A stretch of DNA of 64,000 bases from Halothiobacillus sp. (lineage in GTDB: Bacteria; Pseudomonadota; Gammaproteobacteria; Halothiobacillales; Halothiobacillaceae), in assembly GCA_024635755.1 (NCBI GenBank), contig JAGXIF010000033.1, forward strand, positions 1 through 64,000. Direction: 5' to 3'. Position 1 is the stretch's first letter. The number at the start of each line of letters is the position of its first letter. The notes below the pieces were generated by a model that did no database searches, was not told the origin of the DNA, and was given only the letters and a program-made list of their open reading frames with translations. Below, piece after piece: positions 51,077-60,158 of the stretch. A program made the translations under genes and the position numbers.

Positions 51077-53734
51077 ATGACCGAAAATACCTCCAAGACC
51101 GTTCGCCTCTCCGATTATCGTCCGCCCGATTACCTGATCGACCAGACCGACCTGACCTTCGAGCTGGCCTCCCGCGGCACCCGGGTGGTGGCGGCGATGC
51201 AGTGCCGGCGCAACGGAGAGCATCACGCTCCGCTGTTTCTGCACGGTGAGGAACTGACGCTCGAGTCGGTTGCGATCGACGGCGAGATGCTTGCCGCGGA
51301 CCGTTACCAGGTCGACGAGCGGGGCATGACCATCGACCAGGTGCCGGAGCGCTTCACCCTGACGATCGTCAATCGGGTCGATCCGGTAGACAACACGACA
51401 CTCGACGGCCTCTACCAGTCGTCCGGTAATTTCTGCACCCAGTGCGAGGCGGAAGGTTTTCGCCGGATCACCTATTTTCTCGACCGGCCCGACGTGCTCA
51501 GTCGCTATCGCGTCACGCTGATCGCCGACAAGGCCGAGTGTCCCGTGCTGCTGAGCAACGGCAATCTGGCGGAGGAGAAGGATCTGGGCGATGGCCGGCA
51601 CCAGGCGACCTGGGAAGATCCGTTTCCCAAACCCTCCTACCTGTTCGCCCTGGTGGCAGGGGACCTCAAGTCGATCCGGGACGAGTTCATCACCCGTTCG
51701 GGACGGACCATCGAGCTGGGCATCTACGTCGAGCCGCACAACATCGACCGCTGCGATCACGCCATGCGGTCGTTGATCAAGTCGATGAGCTGGGACGAGG
51801 AGACCTACGGCCGGGAATACGACCTGGACGTGTTCAACATCGTCGCGGTCGATGATTTCAACATGGGGGCGATGGAGAACAAGGGGCTGAACATCTTCAA
51901 CTCCAAGTTCATCTTGGCGCGCTCGGAGACGGCCACCGACAGCGATTACGAGGGGATCGAGTCGGTCGTCGCCCACGAGTATTTCCATAACTGGTCGGGA
52001 AATCGCGTGACCTGCCGAGACTGGTTCCAGCTGTCGCTCAAGGAAGGATTCACGGTCTTCCGCGACCAGGAATTCTCGGCCGATATGGGATCGCGCGCGG
52101 TCAAGCGTATCGAGGAGGTCAACCTCCTGCGCCAGATCCAGTTCGCCGAGGATGCCGGCCCGCAGGCGCACCCGGTCCAGCCCAAGGAATACGAGCAGAT
52201 CAACAATTTTTACACGGCCACCGTCTACAACAAGGGCGCCGAGGTCGTGCGCATGTGGCACAACCTGCTGGGTCCCGATGCCTTTCGCCGGGGCACTGAT
52301 GAGTATTTCGATCGCTTCGACGGCCAGGCCGTCCGCATCGAGGACTTCATCGAGGCCATGACCGAGCAGGCGGATTTCGATACCGCGCAGTTCCGTCGCT
52401 GGTACGACCGGGCCGGCACGCCCATCGTGCATGTTCGCCAGCGGCGAGAGGACGGCTACCTGGTCGTGAGTTTCGAACAGGAAATCCCGGCCGTTGCCGG
52501 TCAGGAAGACCAAGACCCGTTCCTCATCCCGTTGCGGATCGCCGCGTTCGACTCGGCCGGGCAGCCGCTCATGCTGGACGGGCCGGACGGCGAGGGTGAC
52601 GTGGAGCAGACCGTCATCCTGAACGAGCGTCAGGCCGAGAAGCGGTTCGTCGTCAGCGCGGATCTCGAACAGGCCACACTGTCGATTAACCGGGGCTTCA
52701 CGGCACCGGTCAAGATCGAGCACGACTACGACGAGGCGGACTTGACGCTGCTGGCCCGCAGCGATACCGACGAGTTCAACCGTTGGGATGCCTACCAGCG
52801 CCTGGTGTTGCGGATTCTGGTCGGGCGGGTGCGTCAGGCCCAGGAGCAGGGCGAGTGGCCCGAGACCTCTCTGCCCGAGGGGCTGAGTGAATCATTCGGC
52901 AGCCTGCTGCACGCGGCGGTCAGCGAGAAGGGCGGCGCCGATCCGCGTTTTGTCGCCGAATGCCTGACCTTGCCGTCGGAGACCTACATCGCAGAGCAGT
53001 TCGCGCAGGACGTGCCGGTGGACTGGATTCACCAAGCGCGTGTGGAGTTGCGCGAACAGCTGGCCAACGAATGGTCACAGACGCTGATGCTGGTGCATCA
53101 AAACGTTGCCGTCGACGGCGGCTACCACTTTGACGGTGTCGATGTGGGGCGGCGTGCCTTGCGCGCCCAGGCCCTGGCGTATCTCAATGCCCTGGATCAT
53201 CCAGCCTGGCGTAAGTTGGCGGTGGATCAGTTCGACGAGGCCGACAACATGACTGAGCGCTTCAATGCGCTTGTCGCGCTGAGCGTACGGCAGAGTGTCG
53301 AGCGCGAAGATGCACTGGCTCGATTTGCCGAGGAGTGGGCCGAGGACCCGCTGGTCATGGACAAGTGGCTGGCGCTGCGCGCCCGCAACGTCGCCCCCGA
53401 CGATCTCGATACGCTCGCCGCGCTGGAAGCGCATCCCGTGTTCTCCATCCGCAATCCGAACCGCGTTCGATCGCTGGTCGGCACCTTTTCCCGGGCCAAT
53501 CCCTCCGCATTCCATGCGATGTCAGGTTCAGGATATCGCTGGGTTGCCGACAAGATCGTAGAGATCGATGGATTCAACCCGCAGATCGCCGCACGCATGG
53601 CCACCGTTTTCAGCCGGTGGCGTCGGTATAACGGCGCGCGCGCCGACCGGATGCGTTCGGAGCTCGAGCGCATGATCGGTCGCAAGGACTGCTCGATGGA
53701 TCTGGCGGAAATTGTTGGCAAGGCGCTGCGGTGA
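51077..53734 (+). CDS. pepN: Aminopeptidase N
   Basis: VAHEYFHNWSGNRVTCRDWFQLSLKEGFTVFRDQEF; GAMENKGLNIFN; start MTENTSKTV at 51077. Confidence 0.97.
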   Translation: MTENTSKTVRLSDYRPPDYLIDQTDLTFELASRGTRVVAAMQCRRNGEHHAPLFLHGEELTLESVAIDGEMLAADRYQVDERGMTIDQVPERFTLTIVNRVDPVDNTTLDGLYQSSGNFCTQCEAEGFRRITYFLDRPDVLSRYRVTLIADKAECPVLLSNGNLAEEKDLGDGRHQATWEDPFPKPSYLFALVAGDLKSIRDEFITRSGRTIELGIYVEPHNIDRCDHAMRSLIKSMSWDEETYGREYDLDVFNIVAVDDFNMGAMENKGLNIFNSKFILARSETATDSDYEGIESVVAHEYFHNWSGNRVTCRDWFQLSLKEGFTVFRDQEFSADMGSRAVKRIEEVNLLRQIQFAEDAGPQAHPVQPKEYEQINNFYTATVYNKGAEVVRMWHNLLGPDAFRRGTDEYFDRFDGQAVRIEDFIEAMTEQADFDTAQFRRWYDRAGTPIVHVRQRREDGYLVVSFEQEIPAVAGQEDQDPFLIPLRIAAFDSAGQPLMLDGPDGEGDVEQTVILNERQAEKRFVVSADLEQATLSINRGFTAPVKIEHDYDEADLTLLARSDTDEFNRWDAYQRLVLRILVGRVRQAQEQGEWPETSLPEGLSESFGSLLHAAVSEKGGADPRFVAECLTLPSETYIAEQFAQDVPVDWIHQARVELREQLANEWSQTLMLVHQNVAVDGGYHFDGVDVGRRALRAQALAYLNALDHPAWRKLAVDQFDEADNMTERFNALVALSVRQSVEREDALARFAEEWAEDPLVMDKWLALRARNVAPDDLDTLAALEAHPVFSIRNPNRVRSLVGTFSRANPSAFHAMSGSGYRWVADKIVEIDGFNPQIAARMATVFSRWRRYNGARADRMRSELERMIGRKDCSMDLAEIVGKALR

Positions 53735-53782
53735 AAAGGAAAAACCGGACAGGATGAAAGCGGAAATGGAGACTGAAAAGCC

Positions 53783-54637
53783 ATGATGGTTGCAATTGGG
53801 TGGCTGGTCGCATTGGGAAGCATCATCGGCGGCTTCGTGCTGGCGGGTGGTCACCTGATCATCCTGTTCCAGCCGATCGAGTACCTGATCATATTCGGTT
53901 CCGCTGGGGCGGCGCTGGTGGCCGGCAATTCCCCCAAGACGTTGAAGGCCACATTGGGTGGCTTCAAGACCGCGTTCAAGGGCTCGCGTTATGGCAAGCA
54001 GCTGAACATGGAAACCCTGGCGCTGCTAAACAACATCTTCTCCCGGGCCCGCAAGGAAGGCCTGATGGCGATCGAGGAAGATATCGACGAGCCCGAGAAC
54101 AGCGAGTTGTTCCAGAGTGCCCCGACGGTCATGAAAGACCACCACACCGTGGAGTTCATTACCGACTATCTGCGCTTGATGGTCTCCAGCACCCTGGATG
54201 TGCATCAGATCGACAACCTGATGGATCTGGACATCGACACGCACCACGAAGAAGCCGACCTACCACGATCATCAATCCAGAAGTTAGGTGAGGCGCTTCC
54301 TGCGTTCGGTATCGTCGCGGCCGTGCTGGGCGTGGTACACACGCTAGAATCGGTCCACCTGCCGCCGGCCGAACTGGGCAAGCTGATCGCCGCCGCTCTG
54401 GTGGGCACCTTCCTCGGTATTCTCGTCGCCTATGCCTTTATTAACCCCGTCGCGAACAACTTGGAGCACAAGGTCGGAGACTCGACCAAATACCAACAAA
54501 GCATCAAGGCGGCACTCATAGCCTTCATGAACGGCTATCCGCCGCAGGTGGCGGTCGAATTCGGGCGGAAGGTGCTCTATTCATCGGACCGTCCGAGCTT
54601 CATGGAGCTGGAGACCTTCCTCAAGGAAAACCGCTGA
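53783..54637 (+). CDS. motA: Flagellar motor stator protein MotA
   Basis: GSIIGGFVLAGGHLIILFQPIEYLIIFGSAGAALV...ALPAFGIVAAVLGVVHTLE; followed by motB. Confidence 0.94.
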   Translation: MMVAIGWLVALGSIIGGFVLAGGHLIILFQPIEYLIIFGSAGAALVAGNSPKTLKATLGGFKTAFKGSRYGKQLNMETLALLNNIFSRARKEGLMAIEEDIDEPENSELFQSAPTVMKDHHTVEFITDYLRLMVSSTLDVHQIDNLMDLDIDTHHEEADLPRSSIQKLGEALPAFGIVAAVLGVVHTLESVHLPPAELGKLIAAALVGTFLGILVAYAFINPVANNLEHKVGDSTKYQQSIKAALIAFMNGYPPQVAVEFGRKVLYSSDRPSFMELETFLKENR

Positions 54638-54661
54638 CAGGCGGGTAGGGTGTAATCAGGC

Positions 54662-55681
54662 GTGGCCGAACAACCGGATCAGAATCAGCAGATCGTCATC
54701 AAAAAGGTCAAGAAAGGCCATGAGGGCCATCACGGTGGCGCCTGGAAGATCGCCTACGCTGACTTCGTGACCGCCATGATGGCCTTCTTTCTGCTGATGT
54801 GGCTCTTGGGTTCAATGGGGGAAGAGGAGCTCAAGGGCATCTCCGAGTATTTTGCCAATCCGGCGAAGGTTTCCATGCAGGGGGGCAGTAGCGCCGGGAT
54901 GAGCGAGAGCCTGATCGACGGCGGGGGCGATGACCTCACTCGCGAGACCGGCCAGGTGCATGCCGGGGAGCAGCCCACCCCGGAAAAGCGCGACACCCAG
55001 GACCAGGAAAAGACTGCCGATCCACTGGACGTGACACAAGAAGCGCTTCAGGAGCAGCTTGATGCATTGGAACGCAAGCAGATCGAGGCGCTCAAGGAGC
55101 GCGTGGAGTCACTGATCGAGGTGGATCCGGCGCTGCGGGCATACAAGGACCAAATCAAGCTCGACATCACACGTGACGGGCTGCGTATCCAGATAGTCGA
55201 CAAGAAGAACCGGCCGATGTTCGAGCTGGGATCCGAGCGATTGCAGGCCTACGCCGACGAAATACTCCACTCTTTAGCGCCGGTGCTCAACGAGATGCCC
55301 AATCGGCTTAAGATCGTGGGTCATACCGATGCACGCCCATTCACCCGGGACGATCGGAGCAACTGGGGGCTGTCCGCTGAGCGGGCCAATTCCGCACGGC
55401 GTTCCTTGGCTGACTACGGTTACCAGGAAGACAAGTTCCTGCAAGTGGTCGGCATGGCCGACGCTTTGCCCTTCGTGGAGAAAGACTCCTTCGATCCGCA
55501 GAACCGGCGGATATCCATGACGGTGATGAAGAAATCGGCGACGCGACGCATACTCAATCCGGAAAACACCGACGGGGTGGACGCATCGCAATTGTTGCCG
55601 GGAATCCCAGCGCAAGAGACCTTTTCTCTTGAGATCTTGCCTGCCGAGGCCCAGGCGGTTCCTCAGGCCGTGACGGAATAA
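54662..55681 (+). CDS. motB: Flagellar motor protein MotB
   Basis: WKIAYADFVTAMMAFFLLMWLLGSM plug/TM; OmpA-like IVGHTDARPF. Confidence 0.95.
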   Translation: MAEQPDQNQQIVIKKVKKGHEGHHGGAWKIAYADFVTAMMAFFLLMWLLGSMGEEELKGISEYFANPAKVSMQGGSSAGMSESLIDGGGDDLTRETGQVHAGEQPTPEKRDTQDQEKTADPLDVTQEALQEQLDALERKQIEALKERVESLIEVDPALRAYKDQIKLDITRDGLRIQIVDKKNRPMFELGSERLQAYADEILHSLAPVLNEMPNRLKIVGHTDARPFTRDDRSNWGLSAERANSARRSLADYGYQEDKFLQVVGMADALPFVEKDSFDPQNRRISMTVMKKSATRRILNPENTDGVDASQLLPGIPAQETFSLEILPAEAQAVPQAVTE

Positions 55682-55700
55682 TTGAGTTCCGGCATCGCTG

Positions 55701-56477
55701 ATGCGTCGCTATTTTTCCATCCTCGCCGGCTTTCTGATCCTCGCCCTAGCTATGGTCATTGCCCTGATGCTGTCGGGAAAAGTGGCGCAGTGGGGTGGGG
55801 ATGTCATGCCGGGTTGGGCCATTGCCAGCCTGGCGGGGCTCATAGGAATGTTGGCGGGATGGGCCATCTTGCCGGCTTGGTGGCGCGGAGTCTTGCTCGC
55901 CGCCCCCTTAATGATATGGGGTGGCCTGCAGCTGCACCCGGGGTGGTTCCTGGCCGCCGCCGTGGTGTTGATTCTGCTTCAATACAATGCCGTTCGGCAC
56001 CGGGTGCCGTTGTACCGCTCGGGCCGAGCGGTAATCGGGGCCCTGGCCCGGCGGATCGAGGCGGGTGATGTCATCCGATTCGCGGACATTGGTTGTGGCG
56101 ACGGCCATGTCCTTGCTGCCCTGGCTCGGCGCTTCCCGGAGCGACGGTTTACCGGTTTTGAAACCGCGCCCCTGCTTTACCTGATTGCACGGTGGCGTTG
56201 CCGTCACCTGGAGAACTGCCGGATTCACTTCCGTGATTTCTGGAATACTTCCTGGCGCGACTTTGATGCCGTCTATGCCTTTCTTTCCCCGGAACCGATG
56301 TTGAGGGTCTGGCGCAAGTTGCAGCGTGAGCTCCCCACATCCGGCAAGCTCTATTCCCTTTCGTTCGAAGTACCGGGAATGGAGCCGGACGCCCTGTTTG
56401 GGGCGGGGCAATTCGACCTGCTTTGCTATGGGAAACTTAACCGGGAACTGACGGCAGCCGAAAAATCAGCCGATTAA
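55701..56477 (+). CDS. Membrane-anchored class I SAM methyltransferase-like protein
   Basis: N-terminal TM helices; IRFADIGCGDGHVLAALARRFPERRFTGFETAP SAM motif I. Confidence 0.8.
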   Translation: MRRYFSILAGFLILALAMVIALMLSGKVAQWGGDVMPGWAIASLAGLIGMLAGWAILPAWWRGVLLAAPLMIWGGLQLHPGWFLAAAVVLILLQYNAVRHRVPLYRSGRAVIGALARRIEAGDVIRFADIGCGDGHVLAALARRFPERRFTGFETAPLLYLIARWRCRHLENCRIHFRDFWNTSWRDFDAVYAFLSPEPMLRVWRKLQRELPTSGKLYSLSFEVPGMEPDALFGAGQFDLLCYGKLNRELTAAEKSAD

Positions 56478-56497
56478 TTACCCGAACGGCAGAAACA

Positions 56498-56528
56498 AAA
56501 AAACCGGCACGAGGCCGGTTTTCTCTTT
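56498..56528 (-). terminator. Intrinsic terminator downstream of the RRM gene, possibly bidirectional
   Basis: aaaaaaaccggc-acgag-gccggttttctcttt. Confidence 0.85.
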
Positions 56529-56546
56529 CTCCCAGGGGAGAGTCGC

Positions 56547-56816
56547 TCAGAAGCGCGAACCATTGTTGCGCTCACGCGGTCGAGCTTCATTGACACGAAT
56601 GTTGCGGCCATCCATGTCGGTGTCGTTCAACGCCTCGATGGCCTTATTGCCGGATTCCTGGTCGGTCATCTCGACAAAGCCGAAGCCCTTGGAACGGCCA
56701 GTGGCCATGTCCTTGATTACCTTGGCAGATTTGACTTCGCCGTAGGCCTCAAAAACAGACTGGAGCTCTTGGTCATCCGCGGAGTAGGGCAGGTTGCCCA
56801 CGTAAATATTGATCAT
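56547..56816 (-). CDS. RRM-type RNA-binding protein
   Basis: 89 aa; RNP2 IYVGNL, RNP1 KGFGFVEM. Confidence 0.95.
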   Translation of the reverse strand: MINIYVGNLPYSADDQELQSVFEAYGEVKSAKVIKDMATGRSKGFGFVEMTDQESGNKAIEALNDTDMDGRNIRVNEARPRERNNGSRF

Positions 56817-56839
56817 CTCGAAAACTAACTCTCAAAAAC

Positions 56840-56936
56840 GTGCTGATCTGGAGACTGTGCGGGGTGATCAGCACTCACTCACCTCGCCCAGATGGAGTAA
56901 GCGCATACCGGATAACCGGTAGGTCGACTTGCTCCA
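56840..56936 (-). promoter_or_regulatory. Structured leader/operator region upstream of the RRM gene
   Basis: Perfect 9-bp inverted repeat gtgctgatc (56840-56848)/gatcagcac (56866-56874); second nested hairpin tggagtaag..taccgg-ataa-ccggta..cttgctcca (56893-56936). Confidence 0.55.
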
Positions 56937-57080
56937 TACAATGGACATTAAAGCATTCGGCCGGGAACGCAAGCGGTTGTTTCCGGCCGACAGCATGGGC
57001 ATATCGATTGTGGTTTTGTTGCGTCGGTCGGCATCAGGGTTACTGTCGGTCGATCGAATTGAAGCGAGAAGGAAAGGTCA

Positions 57081-57482
57081 ATGTCGGATTTCGTGATTGT
57101 GGGCGCGTTGGTATTGCTGGTGCTGCTGGTGCTGCTCGGGCAATGGCTCACGAAACGACGGGCCCTGCTGGCACGCGGTCCGGTACCGGTGTCACTGCGC
57201 AGGCGCTGCCCCGGTGCCCGGATCGTCTTCTTCTTCAGTCCCCGGTGCACGGCTTGTCGGGCTCTCTCCCCGGTAATCGGGGAACTCGCCGACCGAAATC
57301 CTGATCGTGTCTGCCGGGTGGATGTTTCTGTTGACCCGGATATCGGGCGCGATGCACGGGTGCTGGGCACGCCGACCACGATGTTCTTGCGCGACGATGC
57401 CATTGCCGAGGTTGTGCTGGGCGGTATGGGGCGCAAGCCATTACTGGAATTGGCGCGTCGGTACGGGCTCGAAAGCCCTTGA
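57081..57482 (+). CDS. Membrane-anchored thioredoxin-fold protein
   Basis: N-terminal TM; IVFFFSPRCTACRALSPVIGELA; LGTPTTMFLRD cis-Pro. Confidence 0.82.
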   Translation: MSDFVIVGALVLLVLLVLLGQWLTKRRALLARGPVPVSLRRRCPGARIVFFFSPRCTACRALSPVIGELADRNPDRVCRVDVSVDPDIGRDARVLGTPTTMFLRDDAIAEVVLGGMGRKPLLELARRYGLESP

Positions 57483-57582
57483 GTGCATTTTTGTCGACCT
57501 TGACTAAGATTGCGTGAAATCCCGCTTCGGGAGGGGGCTCTCCCCGCGGATCCAATCGACACCGTTCAGGGCATGGAGCACG

Positions 57583-58587
57583 ATGCGGAAAGCGCCAAAG
57601 CCTAGCCGCCGATTGCATGGATTGCCGCGACCCCGGTCGTGCTTTGCCTCCCGGGATATCAAGACCCTGGCAGCCGCTTTCCTGGTGACCTGCTTGGCCC
57701 TGGGATCGCTGTCGATGGTCCGGGCTGCGGAGGTTGGTGACTGGCTCGATGCTCGGGGTGAGCCGCTAACCGAGCGGGCCGCTGTCAAGCGTATCGGAGC
57801 CGCCGATGTTGTTCTTCTCGGCGAGGTCCACGATTCGGCGGATATTCATCGCCGGCAGGTCGCCTTGCTGGAGACGTTCCCGGGTCATCCGTTGGTGCTC
57901 GCTCTCGAGCAACTGGACCTGGAATATTGGGACGCGCTGGTATCCGAGCAGTCAAGTAATGAAGGAATCGACGCCCGTAGCCTGGCCGAGATCGGCGGCT
58001 TCGACGAGGAGGGCTGGGGCTGGGACCAGTACGGCCCCTTGTGCGAGCTCGCAGTGAAAAATGGGTGGCCGGTTCGACCGCTTAACCTCTCTCGGCAGAA
58101 GGCCATGGCGATTGCCATGGCCGAGGAGGATTGGCTCGAACCGCTGTCGTCGGAACAGCAGAAAGTGTTGGAATCCCGGGCCCCTGAACTTGCCTTGCCG
58201 GAAGCATTGCAGGGCGATCTTCTCGACACGCTGATCGGTGCGCACTGCAAGGACATGGGGCGCGATCTTGCCCGTCGGATCGCCCGGGCGCAGGTTGCTA
58301 GAGACGTGCTGATGGCCGACGCCATCGTGCGCATGCGCGAGGCATTCCCGGAACGACGAGTGGTGGCCATCATGGGCAATCAACACGCACGCCTAGACCG
58401 CGGGGTCGGCTACTGGTTGGAGCAAATGAGTGGCATCCCCGACGAGATTGTGGTCTCGATAGCCATGGTGCCGGTGAATTCGGCGCCATTGGGCAATGAA
58501 GTCGGGGTATATCACCTACGTCTGTTAACCGATCGGGTCGATCGGCCGTCCTCTTGCGCGGGAAATACTAATGTGGATAAAAACTAA
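57583..58587 (+). CDS. ChaN-family protein
   Basis: DVVLLGEVHDSADIHRRQVALLE...LALEQLD...IMGNQHARLDRGVGYWL; ORF opens 57514. Confidence 0.8.
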   Translation: MRKAPKPSRRLHGLPRPRSCFASRDIKTLAAAFLVTCLALGSLSMVRAAEVGDWLDARGEPLTERAAVKRIGAADVVLLGEVHDSADIHRRQVALLETFPGHPLVLALEQLDLEYWDALVSEQSSNEGIDARSLAEIGGFDEEGWGWDQYGPLCELAVKNGWPVRPLNLSRQKAMAIAMAEEDWLEPLSSEQQKVLESRAPELALPEALQGDLLDTLIGAHCKDMGRDLARRIARAQVARDVLMADAIVRMREAFPERRVVAIMGNQHARLDRGVGYWLEQMSGIPDEIVVSIAMVPVNSAPLGNEVGVYHLRLLTDRVDRPSSCAGNTNVDKN

Positions 58588-58726
58588 GGTGGATTAATAG
58601 AAGCAGAATATCCGTACCCGCTAGGCGATTGGTCGGGGAGGGTTGAAAGGCATGTTAGCGTGCCCCGTAAGCAGATATTTTGAGTTTATGTGAGCCGCCA
58701 CAACAACAATGGAAGAGGGATCGAGA

Positions 58727-60019
58727 ATGAAAAAGCATCTCCTGGCATTGTCAATCGGTGCGGCCCTTGGCGCTTCGCCGTTGGTCGCCCTTGCCGCAGA
58801 CTCTGACAAGAGCACTCAGCAGATCCTGCAGGAACTCGAGCAGCTCAAACAGCGTGTCGAAGCACTGCAGACCGATCTGGACAAGGAACGTGCCCGCAAT
58901 GACGAAATTGCGGAAAAACAGCAGGAGACGGAGGAGAAGGTCTCCAAGGCCCAGCAGGTCGCCGAATCTGTTAAATCGGACATCAACGTTGGCGGTGCGG
59001 TGCGTTTCAACTACGCCGCGAAGGATTGGGATGAAGGAAGTAAGGACCGGTATGGTGATCTCGCGTTTGATACCTTCCGTTTGAATCTTGATGGAAAAAT
59101 CAACGATGTGATTCTGTCGGCCGAATGGCGGTGGTACGAATACATGTCAGTGATCCATCACGCTTGGGTCGGCTACGAATTTACGGATGACCTGACGGCA
59201 CGCGCGGGTATTTTCCAAGTGCCTTTTGGTGTGCTGCCGTATAACTCGCATAACTTTTATTTCTCCTCGCTCTACTATGCAGGTCTGGAAGACAACTATG
59301 ATTTCGGTCTAGGTGTGACCTACGAGCCGGGTGATTGGCGTTTTGACGTTGCCCTTTTGAAGAATGATGAACGTGGTGGGGCGAGCAACGAGAGTTATTC
59401 GGCTAACGTGACCGGTTATGGAGCCAGCTTGGCTGCGGATGATCCGGTAGGCGATGGCATGGAAATGACTAATACCATTGCCTTGCGGGGGGAGTATGAC
59501 TTTAAAGCCAGCGACGACTTGACGTTGAAGCCGGGTGCTTCGTTGAAATTTGGCCAGTTGGATGGGCTTGGTGCTGCTCAAGAGGGTACTTATTATGCTG
59601 CGGCAGCGCACTTGGTGGCAGACTACAAGAACTTCAATGCTCAACTTCAGTACACTGACTGGGAATATGACATTGATGACCGGAACGCACAGCTGATCGA
59701 ATATGGCTACTATGCATTCAATACGTTCGGTCCCCTTGATGCTAGTGCCGTGACAGCCAACCTGGCCTATACACACTCTGTGGATTGGGGTCCGATTTCT
59801 TCGCTGACCTTCTATAACGATTACAGCCATATCTTTGACAAGAATGCGGATCTTCCCGACACTTGGATGAACGTCACCGGCATGGCCGTTGCAGCCGGCC
59901 CGGTCTACGCTTACTTCGATTATATCGTGGGCAAAAACCAGCCGTTCGTGAATGGAAGCTTGGCTGGTGATGGTAGTCAGAACAGTCTGTTCAACATCAA
60001 CGTCGGTTATTACTTCTGA
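58727..60019 (+). CDS. Outer-membrane porin with N-terminal coiled coil (OprO/OprP-like)
   Basis: Signal peptide MKKHLLALSIGAALGASPLVALA; coiled coil QELEQLKQRVEALQTDLDKER; beta-barrel with terminal GYYF. Confidence 0.8.
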   Translation: MKKHLLALSIGAALGASPLVALAADSDKSTQQILQELEQLKQRVEALQTDLDKERARNDEIAEKQQETEEKVSKAQQVAESVKSDINVGGAVRFNYAAKDWDEGSKDRYGDLAFDTFRLNLDGKINDVILSAEWRWYEYMSVIHHAWVGYEFTDDLTARAGIFQVPFGVLPYNSHNFYFSSLYYAGLEDNYDFGLGVTYEPGDWRFDVALLKNDERGGASNESYSANVTGYGASLAADDPVGDGMEMTNTIALRGEYDFKASDDLTLKPGASLKFGQLDGLGAAQEGTYYAAAAHLVADYKNFNAQLQYTDWEYDIDDRNAQLIEYGYYAFNTFGPLDASAVTANLAYTHSVDWGPISSLTFYNDYSHIFDKNADLPDTWMNVTGMAVAAGPVYAYFDYIVGKNQPFVNGSLAGDGSQNSLFNINVGYYF

Positions 60020-60041
60020 TATTGATTGGGTGATTGACACG

Positions 60042-60069
60042 GGAAGCGGGCTCCGGCCCGCTTTTTTTA
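60042..60069 (+). terminator. Intrinsic terminator downstream of porin
   Basis: aagcgggc-tccg-gcccgctttttttat. Confidence 0.9.
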
Positions 60070-60158
60070 TGCCAGACTGAAGGGGAATTGCCGTTCAGGA
60101 ATGTTATCCAGAGCGGTTCGTGGGCAGCGATTCACCCCCTTGGCCATGGATAAGATTG

